From assembly GCA_031277855.1 (NCBI GenBank), contig JAITLO010000012.1, forward strand, positions 49,751-113,750: DNA of 64,000 nt, read 5' to 3'. The position numbers and the translations under genes are program-made. Positions within the stretch are counted from its first letter, which is position 1. Each line of letters starts with the position of its first letter. This stretch comes from Acidovorax sp. (GTDB taxonomy: Bacteria; Pseudomonadota; Gammaproteobacteria; Burkholderiales; Burkholderiaceae_C). Shown here piece after piece: positions 8,556 to 16,664 of the stretch. Below the pieces are notes generated by a model. It made no database searches. It was not told where the DNA came from and was given only the letters and a program-made list of their open reading frames with translations.

Positions 8556-10256
8556 TCAGTTTTTTTCTGCTGCGGCAGAAAGCGCGCGTGGCCGCTGCGG
8601 CGCCAGGCCTGCGGGGGCCAGCGCCGGCGGCACCAGCTTTTCTGACGCTTGACCCAGCACCGCGCCGGCTGCGGCTATGCCTTCGGGGTGCTGGGGCTGG
8701 CGCTGCTGGGGCGTGAACACGCCGGCCGCACCATGCAGGCGCTGGGCCTGCTGGGCCAGCACATCGCTGAGCTGGGCGCTTTGCTGGGCCATGCCGAGAT
8801 TGTGTTCACTCAGCGTGCGCAAATGGGCCACGGCATCGCTGATTTGCGCGCTGCCAGCCGCCTGGGTATGGGTTTGCTGCTGGATGCTTTCCATGGTGCG
8901 TGCCAGGCCCTCTATGCCCTCCACCACCGAATGCATGGTGATGCGCGCCGTCTGCGCCGCTGCATGGCCTTGCTCCACCTGCTGGTGTGAGCCCTGGATC
9001 AGCTGTTTGATGTCGCGTGCCGCCTGGGCACTTTGCTGTGAAAGCTGGCGCACCTCGGCCGCCACCACGGCAAAGCCCTTGCCATGCTCGCCCGCCCGGG
9101 CCGCCTCCACCGCAGCATTCAGCGCCAGCAAATTGGTCTGAAAAGCGATGCCATCGATCAGGCCCACGATGTCACCCACTTTGCGGCTAGCGGCATCGAT
9201 GCCGGCCATGGACTGCACCAACTGGTCCACGCAGTGCTGCCCCTGCACCACGCCCTGCACCCCATCCTGGGCCTGGAGCATGGCGGCTTCGGTCTGCTCC
9301 TGCGTGCGGCCTATGGTCTGGCTCAGCGCCGTGAGCGCACTGGCCGCCTGCTCCAGCTCGCTGGAGGCCTGCTTGGTACGCAAGGCCAGCTGCACATTGC
9401 CGGTCTGCAGCTGCTGGGCGCAAACGCTGACCTGCTCGGCCTTGCCTTCGATATCGCCCACCAGCGAGCGCATATTCAGCCCGGCCTGCTCCACGCTGCG
9501 CATCAAGCCGCCCACTTCATCACGTCGCTCCAGAAACAGCGACTGCGCGCTCTCCCCGCTGGCCACCTGGCGTGCCTGGCGCAGCACGGCATGCAGCGGC
9601 CCCAGTAGGCGACGCCCCAGCCACAGCAGGCCGGCGCCAGCGCACAAGGCCCAGCACAAGGCCGTGATGCCCAGCAGGCCAGACTCCACCCCCCAGGCAA
9701 CCGCCCCGGCCAGGGCCAGCGCCCACAGCAGCAAAAAGGCCGCCCCCGTATAGAACTTGGTGGCCACCGAGACAAAATGCAGCCGGCTCCACCAGGCCCG
9801 CCAGCCCTTGGGGAACACAAAGCCGCGCCGCACCTGCAGGTGCTGGGCCCCGCTGTTGAGCAGGTCGTACAGCGATTGCTGGGCCTGAATCTCCTGGGCC
9901 GAGGGGCGGGTGCGCACCGACAGATAGCCCACCGTCTTGCCCCCTGCCTGTATGGGGCTGGCGTTGGCTCTGACCCAGTAGAAGTCGCCGTTTTTGCAGC
10001 GGTTTTTGACAACCGCAGTCCAGCTGGCGCCATGCTTCAAGGTATTCCACATATCCTCGAACAGCACGGCCGGCGTCTCGGGGTGGCGGATGATGTTGTG
10101 GGGCTGCAGATGCAGCTCTTCATAGCCATAACCGCATGCCTTCAGAAAGGCATCGTTGGCATAGACGATGCGCCCCTTGAGGTCTGTGGCCGACAGCAAG
10201 GTGTCGCCGTCCTGCAGCTGGAATTCGGTGGTGGTGACGGGCAGGTTGCGTCGCAT
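8556..10256 (-). CDS. aer: PAS-domain methyl-accepting chemotaxis protein, Aer-like aerotaxis receptor
   Basis: Membrane chemoreceptor likely sensing redox or oxygen through FAD. The N-terminal PAS domain (about residues 10-115) has the Aer signature: [46 protein letters not shown]. Two adjacent membrane helices follow (about 168-188 and 192-214), then a HAMP-like linker and the MCP signalling domain with the conserved hairpin tip ([23 protein letters not shown]). I use the start at 10256, preceded by GGGAG, instead of the longer frame to 10337. A perfect FNR/Anr-type box lies about 95 bases upstream. The gene symbol is by similarity of domain plan. Confidence 0.88.
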   Translation of the reverse strand: MRRNLPVTTTEFQLQDGDTLLSATDLKGRIVYANDAFLKACGYGYEELHLQPHNIIRHPETPAVLFEDMWNTLKHGASWTAVVKNRCKNGDFYWVRANASPIQAGGKTVGYLSVRTRPSAQEIQAQQSLYDLLNSGAQHLQVRRGFVFPKGWRAWWSRLHFVSVATKFYTGAAFLLLWALALAGAVAWGVESGLLGITALCWALCAGAGLLWLGRRLLGPLHAVLRQARQVASGESAQSLFLERRDEVGGLMRSVEQAGLNMRSLVGDIEGKAEQVSVCAQQLQTGNVQLALRTKQASSELEQAASALTALSQTIGRTQEQTEAAMLQAQDGVQGVVQGQHCVDQLVQSMAGIDAASRKVGDIVGLIDGIAFQTNLLALNAAVEAARAGEHGKGFAVVAAEVRQLSQQSAQAARDIKQLIQGSHQQVEQGHAAAQTARITMHSVVEGIEGLARTMESIQQQTHTQAAGSAQISDAVAHLRTLSEHNLGMAQQSAQLSDVLAQQAQRLHGAAGVFTPQQRQPQHPEGIAAAGAVLGQASEKLVPPALAPAGLAPQRPRALSAAAEKN

Positions 10257-10348
10257 GGAGGCTCCCGGTGGCTTGCACAAGGCGTGCAGGCCTTTCCGGC
10301 CGCACCGCCCAAGAACGGGCAATATGCGCAGCCTCACCGCTGCCCCGG

Positions 10349-10362
10349 TTGATAAAAATCAA
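10349..10362. promoter_or_regulatory. FNR/Anr-type box upstream of the Aer-like receptor
   Basis: TTGAT-AAAA-ATCAA is a perfect match to the FNR/Anr consensus TTGAT-N4-ATCAA. Its centre is about 99 bases upstream of the receptor start codon at 10256. The site lies downstream of the sco stop, so the receptor is the likely target. Confidence 0.75.
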
Positions 10363-10438
10363 CCCGGGGACGCAATCGATATATTTTCCTTATTACCACC
10401 ACAGTGCAGCACCTTGGCCGCTGCCTGTGGGGCTTGGA

Positions 10439-11056
10439 TTAGGTCGCAGGCTGGGCCAGCAGGGTCAGCGCGTCTTCGGCCAGCGTCTGCGCGCCTGCGC
10501 CATAGCGTTGGTAGATACGCAAACGGCCTTGCGGGTCATAGATGTACAAGCCGGCCGTGTGGTCCAGCGTGTAGGTGCCGGGCTGCGTGCCTTCCACCTT
10601 TTTGTAGTAGACCTTGAAGTCCTTGGCCATGGCGGCCACCTGCTCGGGCGTGCCGCTCAGGGCCACCATGCTGGGGTCGAAGTTGCCCACATAGGCCTTG
10701 AGCACTTCCGGGGTGTCACGCTCCGGATCCACCGAGACAAAAACGCCTTGCAGCTTGTCCCCCTGGGCGCCCATGTGCTGCTTGGCCTCCACCAGCTCCT
10801 GCAAGGTAGTGGGGCAGACATCGGGGCATTGGGTATAGCCAAAGAACACCACCGTGACCTTGCCGGCAAAGTCCTTGATGGAACGCGGTTTGCCATCGGC
10901 ATCGGGCAGCGAAAAATCCTTGGCGTACTCGGCGCCGGTGACATCCACGCCCTTGAACTGCACCTTGTTCTGGTCCGAGCAGCCCATCAGGCCGGCGCCC
11001 ATCGTGACCGCTACACCGGTAGCCAACAGGCAGTGCAGCGCGCGTCGTTTGTCCAT
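10439..11056 (-). CDS. SCO1/SenC family copper chaperone lipoprotein
   Basis: Membrane-anchored thioredoxin-fold protein that delivers copper to the CuA site of cytochrome c oxidase subunit II. The N-terminus is a lipoprotein signal (lipobox ending LMGC, Cys26). Copper ligands are visible: CPDVC (Cys77, Cys81) and the distal histidine in LDHTAG (His166). ATG 11056 is preferred over the 11113 frame start because it begins the signal peptide directly. The gene follows the cox cluster in the same direction. Confidence 0.93.
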   Translation of the reverse strand: MDKRRALHCLLATGVAVTMGAGLMGCSDQNKVQFKGVDVTGAEYAKDFSLPDADGKPRSIKDFAGKVTVVFFGYTQCPDVCPTTLQELVEAKQHMGAQGDKLQGVFVSVDPERDTPEVLKAYVGNFDPSMVALSGTPEQVAAMAKDFKVYYKKVEGTQPGTYTLDHTAGLYIYDPQGRLRIYQRYGAGAQTLAEDALTLLAQPAT

Positions 11057-11194
11057 TGCTTCTCTCCCACGGCGGCGCGTGCTTTCACGGTCCTGCCGCA
11101 GCGACGCCCGCATTGATTCAAATGCGCCATCGTAACCGTCAGCAGATACCCCTCCTGCGTGCGCCGCTCAGGCTGGACACCCTGCCGCGCCGAT

Positions 11195-11890
11195 TCAGCG
11201 CCCCGGCTGGTCCCAGGAAGCCGAGGCCCGCAGCACCCGCTCCAGATCGCGCTTGGCGCGACTCGCACTGGCCTGGTCCAGGCTGGCGGGCCAGCGCAGC
11301 ATCCAGTGGCCTTGGGGGTCGACCAGATAGAGGTGGTCCTCCAGCGCCTGGCCGGGCGCCGGCTGCAGCCAGGTCTCGATCTGCGCCCGTGGCAGACGCA
11401 GCACCTGGGCCTGGGCCAGGGCCGGCTGCAATGCCGCGGCCGGCGTGGCGGCATCGCTGACCAGCCACACCCAGTCCACCCGCTCCTTCTCACGGCCCAG
11501 GCTTTCGCGCAGCTGGCGCTGCAGATACAGGTGGGCTTCACAGCTGGCCGGGCAATCCCCTCCTGCCACGCTGAGCAGCAGCCACTGCCCCTGCAAGCTG
11601 GCCAAGGGCACGCTGCTGCCATCCAGGCGCTGGGCCTGCAGCTGCGGCATGGCGGGCTGCTGCGGCATCAATGTGCCATAGCTGCTGCGGCCCTCTGGAC
11701 GTATGACGTAGTAGCTGAAGTAGGAGGCAATGACAGGGGCGGCACACACCAGCAGCACGGCCAGCATCTTCCAGCGGCCGCTACGGGTGCGCTGTGCGGA
11801 GAACTCCTGAGGCTTGGGCAGGCTGTGTACGGTCAGGCCCAAGGGCTGGGGCGCGGACGATTCAGGCAATGGAGTCATGGGCATGTGCAT
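11195..11890 (-). CDS. Membrane-anchored Sco-like protein of the cox cluster
   Basis: No function is established for this 231-residue protein, but it sits in the cytochrome oxidase cluster directly after SURF1, overlapping its end. One membrane helix at about residues 41-62 is followed by a periplasmic domain. That domain contains CPASC (Cys113, Cys117) and a later His186 in EDHLYLVDPQG, the same arrangement as in the true Sco protein nearby (CPDVC and DHTAGLYIYDPQG). I infer a divergent Sco/thioredoxin-fold copper or thiol protein. Starts at 11890, 11884 and 11878 are all possible; none has a clear ribosome site. Confidence 0.8.
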   Translation of the reverse strand: MHMPMTPLPESSAPQPLGLTVHSLPKPQEFSAQRTRSGRWKMLAVLLVCAAPVIASYFSYYVIRPEGRSSYGTLMPQQPAMPQLQAQRLDGSSVPLASLQGQWLLLSVAGGDCPASCEAHLYLQRQLRESLGREKERVDWVWLVSDAATPAAALQPALAQAQVLRLPRAQIETWLQPAPGQALEDHLYLVDPQGHWMLRWPASLDQASASRAKRDLERVLRASASWDQPGR

Positions 11891-12632
11891 ACGCGCGGCG
11901 CCGGGGCCGCAGAATCTGGAACCACAAATACAGCAGCGCCACCAGGGCGCTCAAGGCCAGCCACTGCGCCGCATAGCCATAGTGCTTGGCCACGCCGCTG
12001 TCGGGCTGGGGCCAGTCGCGCAGCAGGCCATCGGCTGCAGCATCGGTTTGCAACACGCTCCAGGGCGGCAGATCCAGGCCCGTGGCCTGCGCGTAGGCCC
12101 TCATATCCAGATTCTGGCGAATCTGCGCTGCTCCGGCATCGGGTACATCACGCCCCAGCTGGTAGAGGGCTGAAGGCGGCAAGGCCACCCGCCCTTGCAC
12201 CACGACCCACTCTGTGGGCGTGGCGATGGCGGGCAACTGGCTGCGGTCCTGGAAGTTGCGCGGCACCCAGCCACGCTGCACGACCACGGCACCGCCACCT
12301 TCCAGCAACAGCGGGGTGATAACAAAAAACCCGGGCCGCCCCTGCATCTGGCGGTTGTCCAAAAACACCTGGTGTTCAAGCTGCCAGCGCCCGCGCAGCC
12401 ACACGGGGTGGTGTTGCAGCGCCGGGCTGGCTTGCGCCAGCGCGCTGCGCCAATCAGCGTTGTCCCAGGGCTGGGCTGCGGCCTGGGCCTGGACAGCGGC
12501 TTGCAGTGCCTGCTTTTGCGCGGCCCTGTCCAGCTGCCACCAGCCCAGGCGGGCCGTCAGCAGCACACAGGCCAGGGCCGCGATGGCCACCAGCCACCCG
12601 CGTATTCCCCGGGGATGTGGCGAGCGCTTCAT
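11862..12632 (-). CDS. SURF1 family cytochrome oxidase assembly protein
   Basis: Inner-membrane assembly factor for the haem a sites of cytochrome c oxidase. The 256-residue protein has the SURF1 pattern: N-terminal helix (WLVAIAALACVLLTARLGWWQLDRA), periplasmic domain with LDNRQMQGRPGFFVITPL and VVQRGWVPRN, and a C-terminal helix (HYGYAAQWLALSALVALLYLWF). Its start is only 6 bp from the start of the divergent small membrane protein gene, so its promoter must lie within that gene or it is read through from ctaE. Confidence 0.93.
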   Translation of the reverse strand: MKRSPHPRGIRGWLVAIAALACVLLTARLGWWQLDRAAQKQALQAAVQAQAAAQPWDNADWRSALAQASPALQHHPVWLRGRWQLEHQVFLDNRQMQGRPGFFVITPLLLEGGGAVVVQRGWVPRNFQDRSQLPAIATPTEWVVVQGRVALPPSALYQLGRDVPDAGAAQIRQNLDMRAYAQATGLDLPPWSVLQTDAAADGLLRDWPQPDSGVAKHYGYAAQWLALSALVALLYLWFQILRPRRRAYAHAHDSIA

Positions 12633-12638
12633 TCCATA

Positions 12639-12878
12639 ATGCCTTGCATGGGATACCTTGTTGCCTTGGCCTTTCTGGCCATTTTCGTCAGCCTGGGAAC
12701 GGCCTTGTTCTTCATGATGCGCCAGGGCAAGGACGCGCCTTCCGATGCGGAACGCAGCCGCCGCATGGCCAGGGCCCTGGCCCTGCGTGTGGCCCTGTCA
12801 GTGGCCTTGTTTCTGTGCCTGCTGCTGGCCTGGAAGCTGGGCTATATCCAGCCCACCGGGCTACCGCTGCAGCGCTAG
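12639..12878 (+). CDS. Small twin-transmembrane protein (DUF2909-like)
   Basis: A 79-residue protein with two membrane helices (VALAFLAIFVSLGTALFFMM and VALSVALFLCLLLAWKLGY) separated by a charged loop (RQGKDAPSDAERSRRMARAL). Small proteins of this kind occur beside cox genes in Burkholderiales, but their role is not known. It lies on the plus strand inside the otherwise minus-strand cox cluster. ATGs at 12639 and 12648 are both possible; I use the first. Confidence 0.82.
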   Translation: MPCMGYLVALAFLAIFVSLGTALFFMMRQGKDAPSDAERSRRMARALALRVALSVALFLCLLLAWKLGYIQPTGLPLQR

Positions 12879-12886
12879 CGATCCAC

Positions 12887-12905
12887 AAAAAAAGAGAGCC
12901 CTCTC
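12887..12905 (-). terminator. Terminator downstream of ctaE
   Basis: On the minus strand GAGAG-GG-CTCTC (12905-12894) runs into seven T (12893-12887). The stem is short, so it may be leaky. It lies about 115 bases past the ctaE stop and before SURF1. Confidence 0.55.
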
Positions 12906-13019
12906 CGCGCGCCCTTTCTTGTTTTGCAGAACATCTGCGTTTGAAAAGCGCTGCTCATCTGCACAGACAGCTATGGATGGCATAGCGCCTTTTCCGCCCC
13001 AGCCATCTCGACCACACAC

Positions 13020-13901
13020 CTACATCCAATACACCAGCACATAGAGGAACAACCACACCACGTCCACAAAGTGCCAGTACCAGGCTGCGCCTTCAAAACC
13101 GAAATGGCGCTGGGCCGAGAAGTGACCGCGCTGCAGCCGCAGCGTGATGACCAGCAGCATCACCATGCCGACGAACACGTGAAAGCCGTGAAAACCGGTG
13201 AGCAGATAGAAGGTGGAGCCGTACACGCCCGAGCTGAGCTTGAGATTGAGCTCGGCATACAGGTGGTGGTATTCATAGGCTTGCACGCACAAAAACGTCA
13301 GGCCCAGCAGCACGGTCAGCCACATCCAGCCCACGGTCTTGGCACGCTGGCCGGCGCGCAGCGCATGGTGGGCAATGGTGAGCGTGACACCTGAAGTCAA
13401 CAACAATGCGGTGTTGATGGTGGGCAGCCAGAACGGGCCCACGGTCTCAAAAGGCTCGACCGTTCCGGCTGGCGAGGTGGTGGCTCCGGGCACCAGGCTG
13501 GGCCAGGCGGCCTTGAAATCCGGCCACAGCAGCGCGTTGTCCAGATTGCCCAGAGCGGGCACCGAATGCGCTCTGGCCCACCACAGCGCGGTGAAGAAGG
13601 CACCGAAGAACATCACCTCCGAGAAGATGAACCAGCTCATGCTCCAGCGGTAGGACAAGTCGATCTTGCGGCCGAACAGCCCGGACTCGCTTTCACGCGC
13701 AGCATCGCGCAGCCATTGGTAAAGCACCACGGCCCACCAGGCCAGGCCGAATCCAAAAGACCACATGCCCCAGCTGTGGCCGTTGACCCAGTTGCCCGCG
13801 CCAAGGACCACAAAAAACAGGCCTGCCGCCGCCCAGATCGGGTGGTGCGATACGCCCGGCACGTAGTAATAGGGCGTGGTTCCAGAGGTGGGTGCACTCA
13901 T
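13020..13901 (-). CDS. ctaE: Cytochrome c oxidase subunit III
   Basis: Seven-helix core subunit of the aa3-type oxidase. Family motifs: YYVPGVSHHPIWAA, WFIFSEVMFFGAFFTALWW, TINTALLLTSGVTLTIAHHAL, LTGFHGFHVFVGM and the C-terminal WYWHFVDVVWLFLYVLVYW. The start at 13901 (293 residues) has AGGAG upstream and gives the usual N-terminus; the frame extends to 13979 but that part overlaps the DUF2970 gene. It is the last gene of the ctaC-to-ctaE transcript. Confidence 0.96.
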   Translation of the reverse strand: MSAPTSGTTPYYYVPGVSHHPIWAAAGLFFVVLGAGNWVNGHSWGMWSFGFGLAWWAVVLYQWLRDAARESESGLFGRKIDLSYRWSMSWFIFSEVMFFGAFFTALWWARAHSVPALGNLDNALLWPDFKAAWPSLVPGATTSPAGTVEPFETVGPFWLPTINTALLLTSGVTLTIAHHALRAGQRAKTVGWMWLTVLLGLTFLCVQAYEYHHLYAELNLKLSSGVYGSTFYLLTGFHGFHVFVGMVMLLVITLRLQRGHFSAQRHFGFEGAAWYWHFVDVVWLFLYVLVYWM

Positions 13902-13966
13902 GTCTCTGCTCCTGTCGTTATAGACCTTGCTCAGCCTGGCGCCCGGGGCACCCGGCCTGGGTTCAC

Positions 13967-14188
13967 TCATACCAGCCAATGCACTAATGCAATCAAGCCC
14001 AGCACCAGTGCAAAAATCGCCACCAGGCCGATGGCAATCACCTGCAGCGGATGCAGCTGTGCGAAGTCGCGCTGGTATTCACCGCCATCGCGCACGCCCA
14101 GCATGGCCCAGGCCACGGCCTTGACCGAGCGCCACCAGGCGCGGTTTTCTGGCTCGGTCTTCAGCTCCGCTTTCAGCTTGTTGTTCAT
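13967..14188 (-). CDS. DUF2970 small membrane protein
   Basis: 73-residue protein with one C-terminal membrane helix (VIAIGLVAIFALVLGLIALVHW) and the family's N-terminal pattern WWRSVKAVAWAMLGVR. It is found between ctaG and ctaE in betaproteobacterial cox clusters and is presumed to help oxidase assembly, without direct proof known to me. It overlaps the ctaG end by four bases. Confidence 0.88.
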   Translation of the reverse strand: MNNKLKAELKTEPENRAWWRSVKAVAWAMLGVRDGGEYQRDFAQLHPLQVIAIGLVAIFALVLGLIALVHWLV

Positions 14189-14793
14189 GACTGCCCCTTC
14201 TCCACCGCCACATGGGCAACCGGCGCCGCTGTGGTGCCAGGCGCCGCCGGCATGGCACCACCCACCTCGAAAAAGGTATAGGACAGGGTGATGGTGGTCA
14301 CATCCTTGGGCAGGCGCGGGTCAATCACAAAGGCCACAGGCCATTCTTTTTTCTCGCCCGGCGCCAGCTCATACTGGTTGAAGCAAAAACACTCCAGCTT
14401 GTTGAAGTGGGGCGCGGCATTGCGAGGCGCATAGCTGGGAATGGCCTGGGCCGCCATGCGCCGGTCCTGCACATTCTGGAATTCATACATCACTGTGGCC
14501 AGCTCGCCCGGGTGCACCTGCAGCGAGCGGCGCTCGGGCTTGAAGTCCCAGGGGCCACGCGCATTGGCATCGAACTCCACCGTGATGGTGCGGCTCTTAT
14601 CCACCTGCGTGTTCAGCGGCGATCCCACGGCATTGCCCGGCACCTGGCGCTCCGAAATCGCCAGCACATTGATGCCCAGGGCCTCGCACACATGCTTGTA
14701 GATGGGAATCAGCGCGTAGCCGAAGGCAAACATGCCCACGGCCACCACGGCCAGCTTGCCCACCATGCGCAGATTGTCTCGGTGCAAGGCCAT
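14185..14793 (-). CDS. ctaG: Cytochrome c oxidase assembly protein CtaG (Cox11)
   Basis: Copper chaperone that inserts CuB into subunit I; one N-terminal helix (LAVVAVGMFAFGYALIPIY) and a periplasmic domain. The copper-binding CFCF motif is present (KLECFCFNQY), as are PGELATVMYEFQN and TITLSYTFF. I choose ATG 14793, directly behind AGGAGG; the frame opens at 14808, where the ATG overlaps the stop of the preceding small gene but has no ribosome site. It overlaps DUF2970 by four bases. Confidence 0.95.
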   Translation of the reverse strand: MALHRDNLRMVGKLAVVAVGMFAFGYALIPIYKHVCEALGINVLAISERQVPGNAVGSPLNTQVDKSRTITVEFDANARGPWDFKPERRSLQVHPGELATVMYEFQNVQDRRMAAQAIPSYAPRNAAPHFNKLECFCFNQYELAPGEKKEWPVAFVIDPRLPKDVTTITLSYTFFEVGGAMPAAPGTTAAPVAHVAVEKGQS

Positions 14794-14804
14794 GGAGCCT
14801 CCTG

Positions 14805-14966
14805 TCATCGCAGCAAAAGCATCTTGGTCACAAAGCCCAAGAAGAACACCGCCGCCACCGAGGCCAGGATCAGCGCCAGTCGCAGGTTTTTGCGGCGCTG
14901 CAACTGGTAGGCAGTGGAGCGGTCCGGCATGCCGGACGATGTGTTGTGGTGGTGCAAGGTATGCAT
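14805..14966 (-). CDS. Cytochrome oxidase small assembly protein
   Basis: A 53-residue ORF between ctaD and ctaG on the same strand. The protein has a polar N-terminus (MHTLHHHNTSSGMPDRS) and one membrane helix (LRLALILASVAAVFFLGFV) preceded by QLQRRKN. Tiny proteins with this pattern lie at the same place in related cox clusters. It starts 3 bases after the ctaD stop and its stop overlaps an ATG of the ctaG frame. An inner ATG at 14930 is an alternative start. Confidence 0.85.
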   Translation of the reverse strand: MHTLHHHNTSSGMPDRSTAYQLQRRKNLRLALILASVAAVFFLGFVTKMLLLR

Positions 14967-14969
14967 GGT

Positions 14970-16628
14970 TTATCCAATCACGCGGGTGGCGGTTTCGTCC
15001 AGCTTGGGCGGATTTTCAAAGGTGTGGAAAGGCGCTGGCGAAGGCACTTCCCACTCCAGGCCCTCGGCGCCGTCCCAGGGTTTTTGCGGCGCCGCTGCAC
15101 CACGCTTGCGCATGGCGGGCAGCAACACGGCAAGCAAGAAATACACCTGCATCAGGCCAAAGCCAAATGCCCCGACCGAGGCCACTGCGTTGAAGTCGGC
15201 AAACTGCATGGGGTAGTCGGCATAGCGACGTGGCATGCCGGCCAGCCCCAGAAAGTGCATGGGGAAAAAGGTGACGTTGAAGAAGATCAGCGAGCCCCAG
15301 AAATGGATTTGCCCACGGGTCTCGGAATACATGACCCCGGTCCATTTGGGTGCCCAGTAGTAGTAACCGGCGAACATGGAAAACAGCGAGCCGGCCACCA
15401 GCACATAGTGGAAATGCGCCACCACGTAATAGGTGTCCTGCAGCTGGATGTCTATGGGTGCCATGGACAGAATCAGGCCGGTAAAGCCCCCCATGGTGAA
15501 CACAAAGATAAAGCCCACGGCAAACAGCATGGGGGTTTCAAAGCTCATGGAGCCGCGCCACATGGTGGCCACCCAGTTGAAGATCTTCACCGCTGTGGGC
15601 ACCGAGATCAGCATGGTGGCGTACATGAAGAACAACTGGCCCGTCACCGGCATGCCGGTGGTGAACATATGGTGGGCCCAGACGATGAAGGACAGGATGG
15701 CAATGGCCGCCACGGCATACACCATGGAGGTGTAGCCAAACAGCTTTTTGCGGCTGAAGGCCGGCACGATCTGGCTGACGATGCCAAAGGCCGGCAGGAT
15801 CATGATGTAGACCTCGGGGTGGCCGAAGAACCAGAAGATGTGCTGGTACATCACCGGGTCACCACCGCCGCCGGGGTTGAAGAAGCTGGTGCCGAAGTGG
15901 CGGTCGGTCAGCGTCATGGTGATGGCCCCGGCCAGCACTGGCATCACGGCGATCAGGAGGTAGGCCGTGATCAGCCAGGTCCAGGCGAACATGGGCATCT
16001 TCATCAAGGTCATGCCCGGGGCACGCATGTTCAAGATGGTGACGATGATGTTGATGGAGCCCATGATGGAGCTGGCCCCCATGATGTGCATGGCAAAGAT
16101 GCTGGTGTCCATGGACGGACCCATCTGCAGCGTCAGCGGGGCATACAGCGTCCAGCCTGCGGCCGGCGCGCCACCGGGCATGAAGAAGGAGCCCACCAGC
16201 ATCATGGCGGCCGGAATCATCAGCCAGAAGCTGAAGTTGTTCATGCGCGCAAAGGCCATGTCCGAGGCCCCGATCTGCAGCGGAATCATCCAGTTCGCAA
16301 AGCCCACAAAGGCCGGCATGATGGCGCCGAACACCATGATCAACCCGTGCATGGTGGTGAGCTGGTTGAAGAACTCGGGGTTGACGATTTGCAGCCCCGG
16401 CTCGAACAGCTCGGCGCGAATCAGCAGCGCCAGCACGCCGCCCACCATCAGCATGGTGAAGGCAAACAGCAGGTACAGCGTGCCAATGTCTTTGTGGTTG
16501 GTGGCGTAGAGCCAGCGGCGCCAGCCCGTGGGCGCGGCGTGGTGGTGGTCATCATGGTGACCGCCATGGTCGTGGTGGCCCGCCGCATCAGCGCCGGGGG
16601 TGTGCGAAGGGGGGTAAACAGCGCTCAT
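14970..16628 (-). CDS. ctaD: Cytochrome c oxidase subunit I
   Basis: Catalytic haem a/a3-CuB subunit, 552 residues with about twelve helices. Diagnostic motifs: HGLIMVFGAIMPAF (low-spin haem), WFFGHPEVYIMILPAFG (CuB His, cross-linked Tyr, proton-channel Glu), WAHHMFTTGMP (CuB His pair) and YVVAHFHYVLVAG (haem ligands). The N-terminus carries a histidine-rich stretch (HHDHGGHHDDHHHA) after the start. It lies 36 bases after ctaC in the same direction. Confidence 0.97.
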   Translation of the reverse strand: MSAVYPPSHTPGADAAGHHDHGGHHDDHHHAAPTGWRRWLYATNHKDIGTLYLLFAFTMLMVGGVLALLIRAELFEPGLQIVNPEFFNQLTTMHGLIMVFGAIMPAFVGFANWMIPLQIGASDMAFARMNNFSFWLMIPAAMMLVGSFFMPGGAPAAGWTLYAPLTLQMGPSMDTSIFAMHIMGASSIMGSINIIVTILNMRAPGMTLMKMPMFAWTWLITAYLLIAVMPVLAGAITMTLTDRHFGTSFFNPGGGGDPVMYQHIFWFFGHPEVYIMILPAFGIVSQIVPAFSRKKLFGYTSMVYAVAAIAILSFIVWAHHMFTTGMPVTGQLFFMYATMLISVPTAVKIFNWVATMWRGSMSFETPMLFAVGFIFVFTMGGFTGLILSMAPIDIQLQDTYYVVAHFHYVLVAGSLFSMFAGYYYWAPKWTGVMYSETRGQIHFWGSLIFFNVTFFPMHFLGLAGMPRRYADYPMQFADFNAVASVGAFGFGLMQVYFLLAVLLPAMRKRGAAAPQKPWDGAEGLEWEVPSPAPFHTFENPPKLDETATRVIG

Positions 16629-16664
16629 ATGCTTGGTCTCCGTATCGTCACTCGCCGGCCCGCA

